A stretch of 64,000 nt of DNA from Fontisubflavum oceani (lineage in GTDB: Bacteria > Pseudomonadota > Alphaproteobacteria > Rhodobacterales > Rhodobacteraceae). The first letter of the stretch is position 1, and each line of letters starts with the position of its first letter. The DNA is taken from contig NZ_CP129111.1 in NCBI RefSeq assembly GCF_030407165.1, positions 2,790,001 to 2,854,000 of the forward strand. Direction: 5' to 3'. Positions 28,993 to 38,172 of the stretch are shown piece by piece. The notes below the pieces were generated by a model. That model made no database searches and had not been told where the DNA came from. It saw nothing but the letters and a program-made list of their open reading frames with translations. Made by a program: the position numbers and the translations under genes.

Positions 28993-29161
28993 ACTGCTCG
29001 CGCATAACGGCGTAGTCGCCCATCATCTCGAAGACGGTTGATCCATTAGGCAACAGACCCAATTCCTCAGCTGCCCGTGCCTGAAACTCCCTGCTGTATT
29101 CCACGACCGGCGGACACGCTGCCATGCCGCCAGTTTCAAAACCCGCCAAGGCCCATTCGAC
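28993..29161 (-). pseudogene. Remnant of a small phage-type lysis lipoprotein
   Basis: The minus-strand frame reads LAGFETGGMAACPPVVEYS and then FQARAAEELGLLPNGS and DYAVMREQSRGM. This resembles short spanin-like lipoproteins seen in Rhodobacterales prophages, which usually have a lipobox cysteine where this copy has phenylalanine. There is no convincing signal peptide or start, and the C-terminus runs into unrelated sequence. It suggests an old prophage remnant next to the tRNA gene. Family recognition is from memory and uncertain. Confidence 0.35.
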
Positions 29162-29464
29162 ATGCCTCCAGGCTATGAGCGGAAAGTCTCTTTGTCATCA
29201 GAGACTTCTCGTGGTCGTTCGCATCAACACGCACGACCACGTCGCCTTCGGGTGTCTCAGTTCGCACCGATAGCGGACGAAATCACCGCAACTGCGGCGC
29301 AATCCATTCTCGTCAAGCGTCTGAAAAGACGCCGAGTTTTGAATCCGTCTTGATCTGGGTGAAGGGCGGACGGAAAGAGACGCGGGGCGTTCGGAGACCG
29401 ATTTCGGTCAAATCGTTAGTCTCCGAAAGTCGCATGGCCTCGTTAAACCCCTTTGAACCAAAAA

Positions 29465-29487
29465 GAAAAAAGGCCCCGCTAGGGCCC
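29465..29487 (-). terminator. Rho-independent terminator of tRNA-Ser
   Basis: Read on the minus strand, GGCCC-TAGCG-GGGCC forms a 5-bp GC stem followed by six T residues. It starts 25 bases after the tRNA CCA end and fits termination of the tRNA transcript. Confidence 0.75.
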
Positions 29488-29511
29488 ATCTCGGGTTCGC
29501 AATGTGTATAG

Positions 29512-29601
29512 TGGCGGAGCGACAGGGATTCGAACCCTGGAGACGGTCTCCCGCCTACACACTTTCCAGGCGTGCGCCTTCGACCACTCGGCCACCGCTC
29601 C
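29512..29601 (-). tRNA. tRNA-Ser (anticodon GGA)
   Basis: A 90-nt class II tRNA with a long variable arm (GGGAGACCGTCTCC region). The acceptor stem GGAGCGG pairs with TCGCTCC (one G-T pair), the discriminator is G, and CCA is encoded. The anticodon loop reads CTGGAAA, giving GGA for UCC/UCU codons. The T loop is GTTCGAATC. It marks the right edge of the polysaccharide island. Confidence 0.95.
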
Positions 29602-29852
29602 GACAGGGCGCACTTAGACGAGAATTGGGAGCGCTGGCAAGAGGGTGCGACGAGATTAACAGTGGCGTTGCCTCGGCACAGTGAAGCGGCCGCGCATCAG
29701 CAAACAATCGCGTGAACCTACGGTTTTCCTGCATCGGCAACGGGGCAAAGCTCGTCTAAGCTCCGCGCCGATCCCTCAGATCGGTTTCTTCGCCCTCGGG
29801 CACGTTTGATCCGGTGCAACATCTTTTCATCTAAAGCCATTTCTAACCTTAC

Positions 29853-31094
29853 ATGTCTGACCCGCTCAAAATCCTACCTGGCACCTTGCTTATCGGTGCG
29901 TGGCGCTTCGATCCGCGACGCCGTGTGTTGAGTTGCGGAGATCGCGCTGTTGCAATAACGCCCAAAGCAGCAACGCTGTTAACCACATTGGCGGAGGCCG
30001 CGCCCGAGCCGCTCACTCGCGATGTTTTGTTTGCCAAGGTCTGGCGCGATGTCACTGTCAGTGACGAGTCGTTAACTCAAGGCATTTCTCAGCTCCGCCG
30101 GGCGTTTGGCCAGACGGGTCGCAATGAGGGCCCGATCGAAACAATCGCAAAGTCGGGATATCGGCTCGCTTGGCCTGTCTCGCGGGTTGCTGAAAGACCG
30201 ATGGCGCAACGCCGTTCCAACCACCCAAATGCGGCATTGGGATCGATCGATGCACATTTGGCGACCGCCGAGGCACGACGAATCCGGGAACGCAATGGAA
30301 AGGGCGCTCCCGCGCAAGCGCTTGAGCTGTGCCGCAACGCCACCGAGATGGCGCCCGATTACGCGCCTGTGCTTGCCGAATACGCCATGGCCGCCGCCGA
30401 TTGCTATCTGTTCTCTCCCGAGGGGTACGATCAGATGCCACACGCGATCGAGATGGCAACGCGAGCAACGGAACTTCGGCCCGACCTGGCCGCAGGCCAT
30501 ATGGCGCTTGGCATGGTCTTGGATGCAATGGGAGCCACGGCGCGTGCATTGGAAAGCTTTGCCACGGCGCTGCATCACGATGCGCAGGATGCGGAATGCC
30601 ATTACAGCTTGGCCCGCACGTTCTACACCTCCGGCGATATGGCTCGCGCTGCGCGGGTGGCCTTTGTGGCGGCGGATCTGCGGCGGGATGATTTTCGCCC
30701 GCTCTATCTTGCGTCCGGCGCTCTCGCCGGGCTGGGCGATCAGGCGGGGAGCCGCCTGGCCGCCGAACAGGGGCTTTTTCGACTGCGCGCGTCGGGGCCA
30801 CGAGATCCGCGAGACCAGCGGGCCCAGAACATCCTCGCGTCCCTTCTGGCCCGTGCTGGCCGGACCGATGAGGCGATGGTCGAGCTTGAGCGATACGAGG
30901 CCGAAGATGGGCTTCTGACCTACTATACCGCCGCCACGCTTGGTTGGTGCGGGGCGGTCGACATGGCGCTTGATCGGCTTGAAGAGACGGTAGAGGCCGG
31001 GTATCGGGATTTTCGGTGGGCCAGGAACGACCCGGCGCTGGCCATGCTGAGAAGAGAGCGCCGCTTTCAACGGCTGACCTCAACCGCCGCTTAA
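29853..31094 (+). CDS. CadC-like winged-helix regulator with TPR repeats
   Basis: A 413-residue protein. Residues about 15-105 form an OmpR-type winged helix (WRFDPRRRVLSCG, VTVSDESLTQGISQLRRAFG, IETIAKSGYRLA). The rest (about 130-410) consists of tetratricopeptide-like helices (AAGHMALGMVLDAMGATARALESF, LASLLARAGRTDEAMVELE). No receiver domain and no clear membrane helix are seen, so it probably senses through its TPR part. Its target is unknown. It overlaps the AlaX 3' end by 4 bp on the opposite strand. Confidence 0.8.
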   Translation: MSDPLKILPGTLLIGAWRFDPRRRVLSCGDRAVAITPKAATLLTTLAEAAPEPLTRDVLFAKVWRDVTVSDESLTQGISQLRRAFGQTGRNEGPIETIAKSGYRLAWPVSRVAERPMAQRRSNHPNAALGSIDAHLATAEARRIRERNGKGAPAQALELCRNATEMAPDYAPVLAEYAMAAADCYLFSPEGYDQMPHAIEMATRATELRPDLAAGHMALGMVLDAMGATARALESFATALHHDAQDAECHYSLARTFYTSGDMARAARVAFVAADLRRDDFRPLYLASGALAGLGDQAGSRLAAEQGLFRLRASGPRDPRDQRAQNILASLLARAGRTDEAMVELERYEAEDGLLTYYTAATLGWCGAVDMALDRLEETVEAGYRDFRWARNDPALAMLRRERRFQRLTSTAA

Positions 31095-31809
31095 TCGGCG
31101 AGAACGACCGTCACCCGCCGGTTCTGACGGCCCTTGTTTTCGATCTTGCCGATGGTCACTGTGCCGATCTCGCTTGTGCGCACCACATGGGTGCCGCCGC
31201 AGGGTTGCAGATCGACCTGGGTCTCCCCTTCGCCGATCCGGACCAAGCGGACGCGCCCTGCCCCCTTCGGTGGCTGAACCGACATGGTTTTCACCAGGCT
31301 CGGATTGGCCGCCAGCTCCCCATCGGTGATCCAGGTCTCGCCCACCGGCAAATCGCGATCGATGAGACTGTTGAGTTTGCCTTGCAGCACCATCTTGTCC
31401 TCGGGCGCCTCGGGCATGTCGAAGTCCAACCGGCCTTTCTCGGCCCCGATTGCACCGCCGGTCACCGGCAGCGGGATCACCACCGACAACAGATGCAGTG
31501 CCGTGTGCACGCGCATATGGCCATAGCGCCGGTCCCAATCGAGCTGTTGCTCCACCTCGGCCCCGACCGGCGGCATGGCGGCGGGCTCCGCCGGGACCAG
31601 CACGATCTGCGCCCCCTCGCCTTTCACTGCCGTCGCGATGGGAATGCGTCCGCCCTCCCAATGCAGCATACCGCTATCGCCGGGCTGGCCGCCCCCCGGG
31701 CGTAGAACAGCGAAGCGTCCAGGATGATACCGCCTTCGCTTGTCACACCGGTGACCACCCCTGGCGCGGTTTTGCGATAGGGGTCGGTGAGAAACAGCGG
31801 CTCCGTCAT
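31091..31809 (-). pseudogene. AlaX-type alanyl-tRNA editing protein, frameshifted
   Basis: A trans-editing protein related to the AlaRS editing domain. The N-terminal frame (ATG at 31809) reads PLFLTDPYRKTAPGVV and ILDASLFYARG. The other frame follows with GGGQPGDSGMLHW, the zinc-binding HTALHLLS, and LQPCGGTHVVRTSEIG. Adding one base to the C6 run at 31692-31697 restores the canonical ARGGGQPGD and a protein of about 239 residues. AlaX hydrolyses Ser- or Gly-tRNA-Ala. All zinc ligands (HxxxH, CxxxH) remain, so a sequence error is likely. Confidence 0.82.
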
Positions 31810-34205
31810 GTCTCGGGCTCTCCATCTGCGCCGCCTGTGTCAAAATCGGACGGGTCATGATTGGGTAAGGGTGTTTTGGGCGGGCCCGACGTGGTGGTCG
31901 TCGCGTCTCCACGCAGGGTTTCGGGATTTCTGAGCCAGATATCGCGCTGCGCGAAGGGGATCTCGATCCCTTCCTCGACAAAGCGCGCGGCAATCGCGTG
32001 GTTCAAGTCGCTCTTCACACTCAAGACCCAGTTCACGTCCCGCAGGATCGCGCGGATTTCGAAATCCAGGCTGTCCGCCCCAAACCCCCGGAAGAAGATC
32101 GAGGGCGGCGGGTTCAACAACACCATCGGATGGGCTTCGGCCACCTCACGCAGGATGCCTTCGACGCGTTTGGTATCCGTCCCATAGGCCACGCCAACCG
32201 GCACAATCGCCCGCCCGGTGTTGTTGTGATGGGTCATATTGGTGACCACACCGAGATTAGATCGGCATTGGGCACGATCACATCGGAGCGGTCGAAGGTC
32301 TCGATCCGGGTCGAGCGGACCGAGATATCGCGGACATAGCCCATCACCCCGTTCACCTCGATCCAATCACCCTGTTTGATCGGGCGTTCGATCAACAAAA
32401 TGATGCCAGAGACGAAATTCGAGACGATGGTTTGCAGGCCAAAGCCGATCCCGACGGAAAGCGCGCCGGCGACAATCGCCAGGGAGCTGAGGTCGATCCC
32501 GGCGGCGGTGATTGCAATGACGGCGGCCAGGAAGATGCCGACATATCCGGTACCAGACAGGACCGCATTGCTGCCGCCTGCATCCAGCCGCGTTTTGGGC
32601 AAGACCGAGCTGCGCAACGTGGCCTGCACCAGCCGCGTCGCTGTGTAACCGGCGGCAAAAACCAGCGCGAAGACCAGGAAGTTACGCGGGCTGATCGTGA
32701 CACCGCCAAGAGAAAATCCTTGGATCACCTGTTGCCACAGATCGACAAGCTGCGCCGCGCGCACGCCCCATATCATCGCAAAGAGCGGGAGCGAGAGGAT
32801 TGCCAGAACGAAGCCGATCAGGGTTGGCGTCAGCGCCTCATCTAACCCTTCTCGCCGCCCGGTGAGCGTGCCGTAGAGGTTCGTCACAAGTCGCTGCAAA
32901 ATCCGCACCAACGCAAGAAGCGCGAGGCTCATCGTCGTCGGCAACAAGAAGCTGATCCCGGCGGTGTAATAGCCGATGGCGGAAGATCGGGCCGCTCACG
33001 CCAAGGATCATCGCGCTCCACCCCACCACGCGAATAATCTGGTTTGGAACGCTTAGATCGGCATCCTCGGTTGTCTCGTGGCGGACATGGCTGATCAAGA
33101 GTTGCCCAAGTCGGAACAACAGCAGGCCCAAGGTGATCACGATCGGGAAGAACAGCGTCAATCGCGCCGCATCTGTGAAGGCGCCACTATCAGCGATCTC
33201 ACCAATCAGGGTGCCGATGCCAAGCGCGATGCCGAATGTGATCGCGATCCAACGGCCTTGGCGACGCTCACCCACGGTCAGGTTCAAGGGGCGGACGGCA
33301 GTCTCCCGCACGGGGAAGACCTGCCGGCCCAGCCAGACGGAGACCATCAGAAAAATGGTGATCGCGACGACTTGATCCGTCAACGCGCTCGCCCGCAGGC
33401 CAACGAAGCCCGTTGCCTCTATCGCGGCGACAATGGCCGCCACACCGAAAACGGGGGCCAAGACCTGCAACAGAGACAAGAAGAACAGGCTCAGCCGCGC
33501 GCCGGGCGATGTCTCCTCCCGGGCAATAGCACGGGCCATCAGGTGGCCGGTCCAGCGCCAGCCGCGCGCCAGAAGCACCAGCGCAATCAAAAGATAGACC
33601 ACGATCAGCGGCGCGTTTTGATGCAGTTCCGCCCGGCGCAAGTCAGACGCGACCAGCCGTTCGGTCTCCGACACCATCGCGCCGATCCACCCCGTCAAAG
33701 CTTCCACCGCTTCGGGCCAATTCGCCGGGTTTAGCGGCGAGGGGCCGAGTGAGAGCAACTCTCCGGTCAAGCGTTGGGCGATCAACGCATCGATCTCGCC
33801 GATCAACCCCTGTGCCCGCTGAAACTCGGCCACAGCCCGGCGTGCAGGCGCCTCCTCCTCAGCCAATCGGGCGTTCAGCTCCGCCCGCTGCGCGGCGATA
33901 TCGGTGGGTTCTGTCGCCCCCTCCTCGGGTGGCGGCCCAAGCGCGTCGATCTGGGCGCGGGTGGTTTCGATCCGGGCGCTGTTGATCTGCTGCGCTTGCT
34001 GAAATTCGCTGCGCCAGGTCACGAGCCGCGCACGCAAAACCTCCAAAGCCGCATCCGAGGCCCGTTGCCCGTCGATCACCTGCTCGGCCCGGTCGGCGAC
34101 GCCGATCCAGATTTCGTAATCAGGCGTCTCCTGCGCCCAGACAGGCAGCGCCATGGCCAGGATCAACAGCCATGAGGCCAAGAGATGCCGCAGCACTGCG
34201 ATCAT
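31806..34205 (-). pseudogene. MscS-family mechanosensitive channel (DUF3772), two frameshifts
   Basis: Roughly 800 residues split over three frames. The N-terminus (ATG 34205) has a signal peptide ending WAQ, a coiled-coil periplasmic region, then many membrane helices. The middle frame holds the pore-lining and MscS core (GSNAVLSGTG, LSVGIGFGLQTIVSNFVSGIILLIERP, then GDWIEV and VIVPNADLIS). The third frame gives the C-terminal beta/alpha domain. The breaks lie at 32975-32982 (one base missing, restoring FRAIGYYTAG) and at 32251-32252 (one C missing, restoring ISGVVTNMT). The channel would protect against hypo-osmotic shock. Its start overlaps the end of cysK by 4 bp. Confidence 0.8.
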
Positions 34206-35230
34206 TCAAAAACGCTCGGCAAATCCTGGTTTTCCGCGTCGAGCCAGGGCGGGATCGGCAAGCCCTTCTCGCGCAAGAAAGCCGGGTTGAAGAGCTTCGA
34301 CTGATAGCGCGTGCCATAATCGCAGAGGATCGTCACAATCGTATGGCCGGGGCCCATCGCCCGAGCCATCCGCGCGGCCCCGGCCGCATTGATCCCCGAC
34401 GACCCGCCGAGGCAAAGCCCCTCTTCGGCCAGCAAATCAAAAACGATCGGCAGTGCTTCGGTATCGGGAATTTTGAAACTGTGATCCGGTTTGAATCCCT
34501 TGAGATTGGCGGTTTCCCGCCCCTGCCCGATGCCTTCGGTGATCGAGCCGCCCTCGGCTTTGAATTCACCGGTTGTATAGAAGCTGTGGATGGCGGAACC
34601 TTCCGGGTCGGCCAGCCCGATCTTCACGCCTTTCGGTTGCAGAGCCATACCGACGCCCGCCAACGTGCCGCCAGTGCCCACGGCGCAGATGAACCCATCC
34701 ACCTTGCCATCGGTCTGCGCCCAAATCTCTGGCCCCGTCATCTCAATATGCGCCTGCCGGTTGGCCACGTTATCGAATTGATTTGCCCAGATCGCGCCAT
34801 TGGGCGCGGATTTCGCCAGCTCAGCCGCCAGACGTTCGGAATAGTGCACATAATTGTTCGGGTTTTTGTACGGCGCCGCAGGTACTTGGACCAAGTCAGC
34901 CCCGGCCAAGCGCAACATGTCCTTCTTTTCCTGGCTTTGCGTCTCGGGGATCACGATGACGGTTTTGAAGCCCATCGACGCGCCGACCAAGGCCAACCCG
35001 ATCCCGGTATTGCCCGCCGTGCCCTCGACAATTGTGCCACCCGGTTTCAGATCACCGCGCGCGATCGCATCGCGAATGATATAGAGCGCCGCGCGGTCTT
35101 TCACCGACTGGCCCGGGTTCATGAACTCGGCCTTACCCAGAATCTCGCAACCTGTCTCATCGCTGAGCTTGTTGAGACGGATCAACGGGGTGTTGCCGAT
35201 TGTCTCGGCCAGATCCTTATGGATGGTCAT
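34202..35230 (-). CDS. cysK: Cysteine synthase A
   Basis: A 342-residue PLP enzyme making cysteine from O-acetylserine and sulfide. It opens with IGNTPLIRLNKLS and has the PLP lysine in NPGQSVKDRAA, the substrate loop EGTAGNTGIGLALVG, and a phosphate-binding glycine loop (CAVGTGGTLAGVG), all diagnostic. The ATG at 35230 is chosen; the open frame upstream is unrelated. In Rhodobacter sphaeroides cysK lies with trgA and trgB in a tellurite-resistance locus, as here. Confidence 0.93.
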   Translation of the reverse strand: MTIHKDLAETIGNTPLIRLNKLSDETGCEILGKAEFMNPGQSVKDRAALYIIRDAIARGDLKPGGTIVEGTAGNTGIGLALVGASMGFKTVIVIPETQSQEKKDMLRLAGADLVQVPAAPYKNPNNYVHYSERLAAELAKSAPNGAIWANQFDNVANRQAHIEMTGPEIWAQTDGKVDGFICAVGTGGTLAGVGMALQPKGVKIGLADPEGSAIHSFYTTGEFKAEGGSITEGIGQGRETANLKGFKPDHSFKIPDTEALPIVFDLLAEEGLCLGGSSGINAAGAARMARAMGPGHTIVTILCDYGTRYQSKLFNPAFLREKGLPIPPWLDAENQDLPSVFE

Positions 35231-35292
35231 CTGATGCGCGCTCCCCGCCTCGTGGAATGATGCCAAAGGGATAGGCGCGCGGGGCGGCAAAC

Positions 35293-36423
35293 TCAAGCGG
35301 TCAAACTCTCGGCGCGCAGCGGCTCGCGATGCGCCGCCAACCATTGCAGCGTGATAATCAGCGGGGCCACAGCCAGCTCACCGCTGTCCAACATCTGCAT
35401 CGCTTCGTCAAAGCTGACCACATGAGATCGGATGTCCTCGCCTTCGGTGGCCAAACCACCCAAGCCGGACGCGCCGTCCTCCAAATCGGCGATCCCTAGA
35501 TAAGAGATCAGAACCTGCGCCACACCGCCAGGCGACGGATAATATCGTCCGGCATGGTGCAATGCGCCCAGGGTGAGCCCGGCCTCTTCCGCCGTCTCGC
35601 GCCGCGCGGTTGCCTCCGGCGTCTCTCCGGCATCAATGATCCCCGCGATGGGTTCCAGCAACCAAGGGGTCGTGTCGCCATGGGCATAGGCCCCGAGGCG
35701 AAGCTGCTCGATCATCAAAACCCGATCCGCAACCGGATCATAGGGCAACACCGTGACCGCATCGGCGGCACGAAACACCGCTCGATTGACCGGCGCAGAG
35801 AGCGCGCCGTCAAACAGCCGATGGCGCGCACGATATTCTTCGAGCGTGAAGAACGCCCGATACGGCGTCTCAAGCCGATCTATTGTGACATCTGCACGGG
35901 AGAAATCCGCTCCAATACTGCGCGGACGCTGCCAGGACGCCGTCTGCACACGGGATTGCGCGCGGGAGCGGATCATATCGAACCGCTTTGCAATGCTGTC
36001 TGCCGGTTCCCGCCCATAAAGCGCCATGACTTCGGCGGCGGCTTCCAAGGTCAAAGCGCCCCAATCCCGAACCCAATCGTCGAGCGACCAAACGGCCCCC
36101 GGGGTCCACAGGCCGGGATCCGGCAGATAAACCTCGGCAAGTGTCGACCCGTCAGCAGTCTCGACCTCACGATGAACCAGCTGATAGCCGAAAGCCCCCT
36201 CATAGAAATCCAACCGGGCGCGATCTTCGGCGGTGATGTCCCGCGCTACTAGGCCGGTTGCAATCCCACCGACCTCCTCTTGGATCATCGGGAAGGGCTC
36301 ATCGGCGACCCATCTGACTTGATGGTTCCGCAAAACGCCGTCCACGCTGACCACATCGCGGCCCAGCACCAGTTGAAGCAGCGGCGCGTGCCGCAGCGTG
36401 CCATAGAAGAACAGAGCAGACAT
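35293..36423 (-). CDS. trgB: TrgB: gamma-glutamylcyclotransferase-like plus NUDIX hydrolase
   Basis: A 376-residue fusion. Residues 1-130 form an AIG2/gamma-glutamylcyclotransferase-like domain (MSALFFYGTLRHAPLLQLVL). Residues about 195-365 form a NUDIX domain of the ADP-ribose pyrophosphatase type, whose box reads GxxxxxE-x5-REx2EEaGL (GIIDAGETPEATARRETAEE). It fits the TrgB protein of Rhodobacter, linked genetically to tellurite resistance. The biochemical substrate is not established. Confidence 0.8.
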   Translation of the reverse strand: MSALFFYGTLRHAPLLQLVLGRDVVSVDGVLRNHQVRWVADEPFPMIQEEVGGIATGLVARDITAEDRARLDFYEGAFGYQLVHREVETADGSTLAEVYLPDPGLWTPGAVWSLDDWVRDWGALTLEAAAEVMALYGREPADSIAKRFDMIRSRAQSRVQTASWQRPRSIGADFSRADVTIDRLETPYRAFFTLEEYRARHRLFDGALSAPVNRAVFRAADAVTVLPYDPVADRVLMIEQLRLGAYAHGDTTPWLLEPIAGIIDAGETPEATARRETAEEAGLTLGALHHAGRYYPSPGGVAQVLISYLGIADLEDGASGLGGLATEGEDIRSHVVSFDEAMQMLDSGELAVAPLIITLQWLAAHREPLRAESLTA

Positions 36424-36433
36424 CGGAGCGGCT

Positions 36434-36874
36434 TTACCTCCAGGCGCGCGCGGCGGATTCTGTCAACCACCCCGCGACGATACCGCCGACGGCCAGCGCG
36501 GTCAGCACGGGCACGGTCTGCATCTGCCAGAAATACTCCAGAAAGAGTTCCAACGCCGCAATCACAGCCTCGCCCGGCCCGTCATAGCGCAGATTGGCGG
36601 AGCGCAGGAACATCTCGCGCAGTGCATAGAGCACCAGCCCGAAGAAGGCGATTTGGATCGAGGTTCGAAACCCATTGCCGAACGCAGCGTAATACCCGTT
36701 GCCAGCCCGCGCGCCCATCACATACCAGCCCTGCCAGAGGCCGATGGCGGCGATGGAGGCCGGGAAATAGGTGGCGATCTGCCCCTCCGGAAACGTGTCC
36801 ATCACAAGAAAGGCCGCCAGATATCCAACCCCCGCAAAGAGCAACGCGCCAATGAGTTTGGCCGCCGTAAACAT
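36434..36874 (-). CDS. trgA: TrgA family membrane protein
   Basis: A 146-residue protein with four hydrophobic helices (LIGALLFAGVGYLAAFLV, ASIAAIGLWQGWYVMG, SIQIAFFGLVLYALREM, VPVLTALAVGGIVAGWL). Sequence, size and its place 10 bp upstream of trgB match TrgA of R. sphaeroides. Its exact role in tellurite resistance is unknown. Confidence 0.8.
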   Translation of the reverse strand: MFTAAKLIGALLFAGVGYLAAFLVMDTFPEGQIATYFPASIAAIGLWQGWYVMGARAGNGYYAAFGNGFRTSIQIAFFGLVLYALREMFLRSANLRYDGPGEAVIAALELFLEYFWQMQTVPVLTALAVGGIVAGWLTESAARAWR

Positions 36875-36875
36875 C

Positions 36876-38087
36876 TTACCGTGGCCGTGTCACGGTGATC
36901 TGCGTGACGTCGCAATTGCCAAAATGGAAGGTCGCCGCACAAGAGGTGAGGTAGAAATTCCACATCCGGCGAAACCTGTCATCAAAGCCCAAGGCCTGGA
37001 CCTCCTCCCAACGATCATTGAACACGTCATACCATCTGCGCAGCGTCTGGGAATAGCTTTCGCCAAATTCGATTGAGCCTGTGACCTCCAGGCCCGCCTT
37101 GACCACCTCTTCGCGAAGCACAGTTGGTGAGGGCAGCATACCGCCCGGGAAGATGTATTTCTGGATGAAATCAACGCCTCTGCGGTAGATCTCCCACCGT
37201 CGGTCTTGCACGGTGATGATTTGCAGAGTTGCTTGTTTTCCTGGTTTAAGATTTTCCCGTAATGCTTTGAAATAAATCGGCCAATACTTCTCACCAACGG
37301 CTTCGAACATCTCGATTGAGGCGATGCCATCATAGCTGCCGCGTTCATCGCGATAGTCCTGCATCTTGATCTCAACCCGGTCTGACAGGCCAAGCCGCTC
37401 CATCCGCGCGACGGCGAAATCATGCTGTTCTTGTGAGATCGTCAAACCTGTGACCCGAAGGCCCCGCTCCTTGGCGGCATATTCCGCAAACCCGCCCCAG
37501 CCACAGCCGATCTCAAGCACATGATCGCCGGGCTTGGCCCCCATTTCATCGACCATCGAGGCGTATTTCTGAATCTGAGCGGTTTCCAGTGGCTCTTGCC
37601 CCGTCCGGAACAGCGCCGAGGAATAGGTCATCGTGTCGTCGAGCCAGAGTCCGTAAAAATCATTCCCCAAATCATAATGATGCGAGATGTTCTTCTTCGC
37701 CTGGCGTTTGGAATTCGACTGCATCCAGAACCGGAGCCGCTCATAGGCACGGACGAGTTTCAGGCCCAGAAACCCGTCATAAATCTCGTCATTATCCGCG
37801 TGGATCAGATCCATGAACCCCTGCAGATCCGGCGTCGACCACCAGCCATCCAGATAGGCTTCGCAAAAGCCCAGATCGCCTTCGCGGATCAACCGGGCAA
37901 AGACATCGGGGTTGTCGATATGCAGTTCCGCCACCGGGCCAGGCTTCGCGCCATCAGCCCGAAATACCCGCCCATCCGGTAGGTGCATGTCGAGCCGACC
38001 ATTGGCCATGCCTTGGGCCTGTTCAAAGACGGCGCCGAAATAGCGTGGCAGGTCCGTCTCGCCTTTGATGCTTGTTTTTATTGTCAT
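36876..38087 (-). CDS. cfa: Cyclopropane-fatty-acyl-phospholipid synthase
   Basis: A 403-residue SAM-dependent enzyme that methylenates unsaturated fatty acyl chains in membrane lipids. The SAM motif is VLEIGCGWGGFAEYAA, preceded by ISHHYDLGNDFYGLWLD and TYSSALF and followed by IASIEMFEAVGEKYWP, all diagnostic. The ATG at 38087 follows GAGGG. The stop is 1 bp before the trgA start, so it could share their transcript. Confidence 0.92.
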   Translation of the reverse strand: MTIKTSIKGETDLPRYFGAVFEQAQGMANGRLDMHLPDGRVFRADGAKPGPVAELHIDNPDVFARLIREGDLGFCEAYLDGWWSTPDLQGFMDLIHADNDEIYDGFLGLKLVRAYERLRFWMQSNSKRQAKKNISHHYDLGNDFYGLWLDDTMTYSSALFRTGQEPLETAQIQKYASMVDEMGAKPGDHVLEIGCGWGGFAEYAAKERGLRVTGLTISQEQHDFAVARMERLGLSDRVEIKMQDYRDERGSYDGIASIEMFEAVGEKYWPIYFKALRENLKPGKQATLQIITVQDRRWEIYRRGVDFIQKYIFPGGMLPSPTVLREEVVKAGLEVTGSIEFGESYSQTLRRWYDVFNDRWEEVQALGFDDRFRRMWNFYLTSCAATFHFGNCDVTQITVTRPR

Positions 38088-38172
38088 TTCATTCCCTCAC
38101 GTCCGGCCAGTTTGATCCGATCCGGCGCTCTGTCTCAAGCGAAATTGCACCGTCTTGCCGCGAAAACCGGGC

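Larger units (their letters stand above)
28842..29511. other. Intergenic end of the polysaccharide island
   Basis: No intact gene. The left part holds a decayed lysis-type lipoprotein on the minus strand (see 28993-29161). From about 29200 to 29290 is a phase rich in GACGAAATC/CGCACG words without coding shape. The right part (29355-29511) resembles the decayed zone at 9105-9239 and contains the tRNA-Ser terminator. Confidence 0.5.

Noticed and set aside
29158..29340. Short repeats that might be a CRISPR or integron array
   Set aside because: No regular direct repeats or spacers of constant length are visible; words recur only because of base composition.
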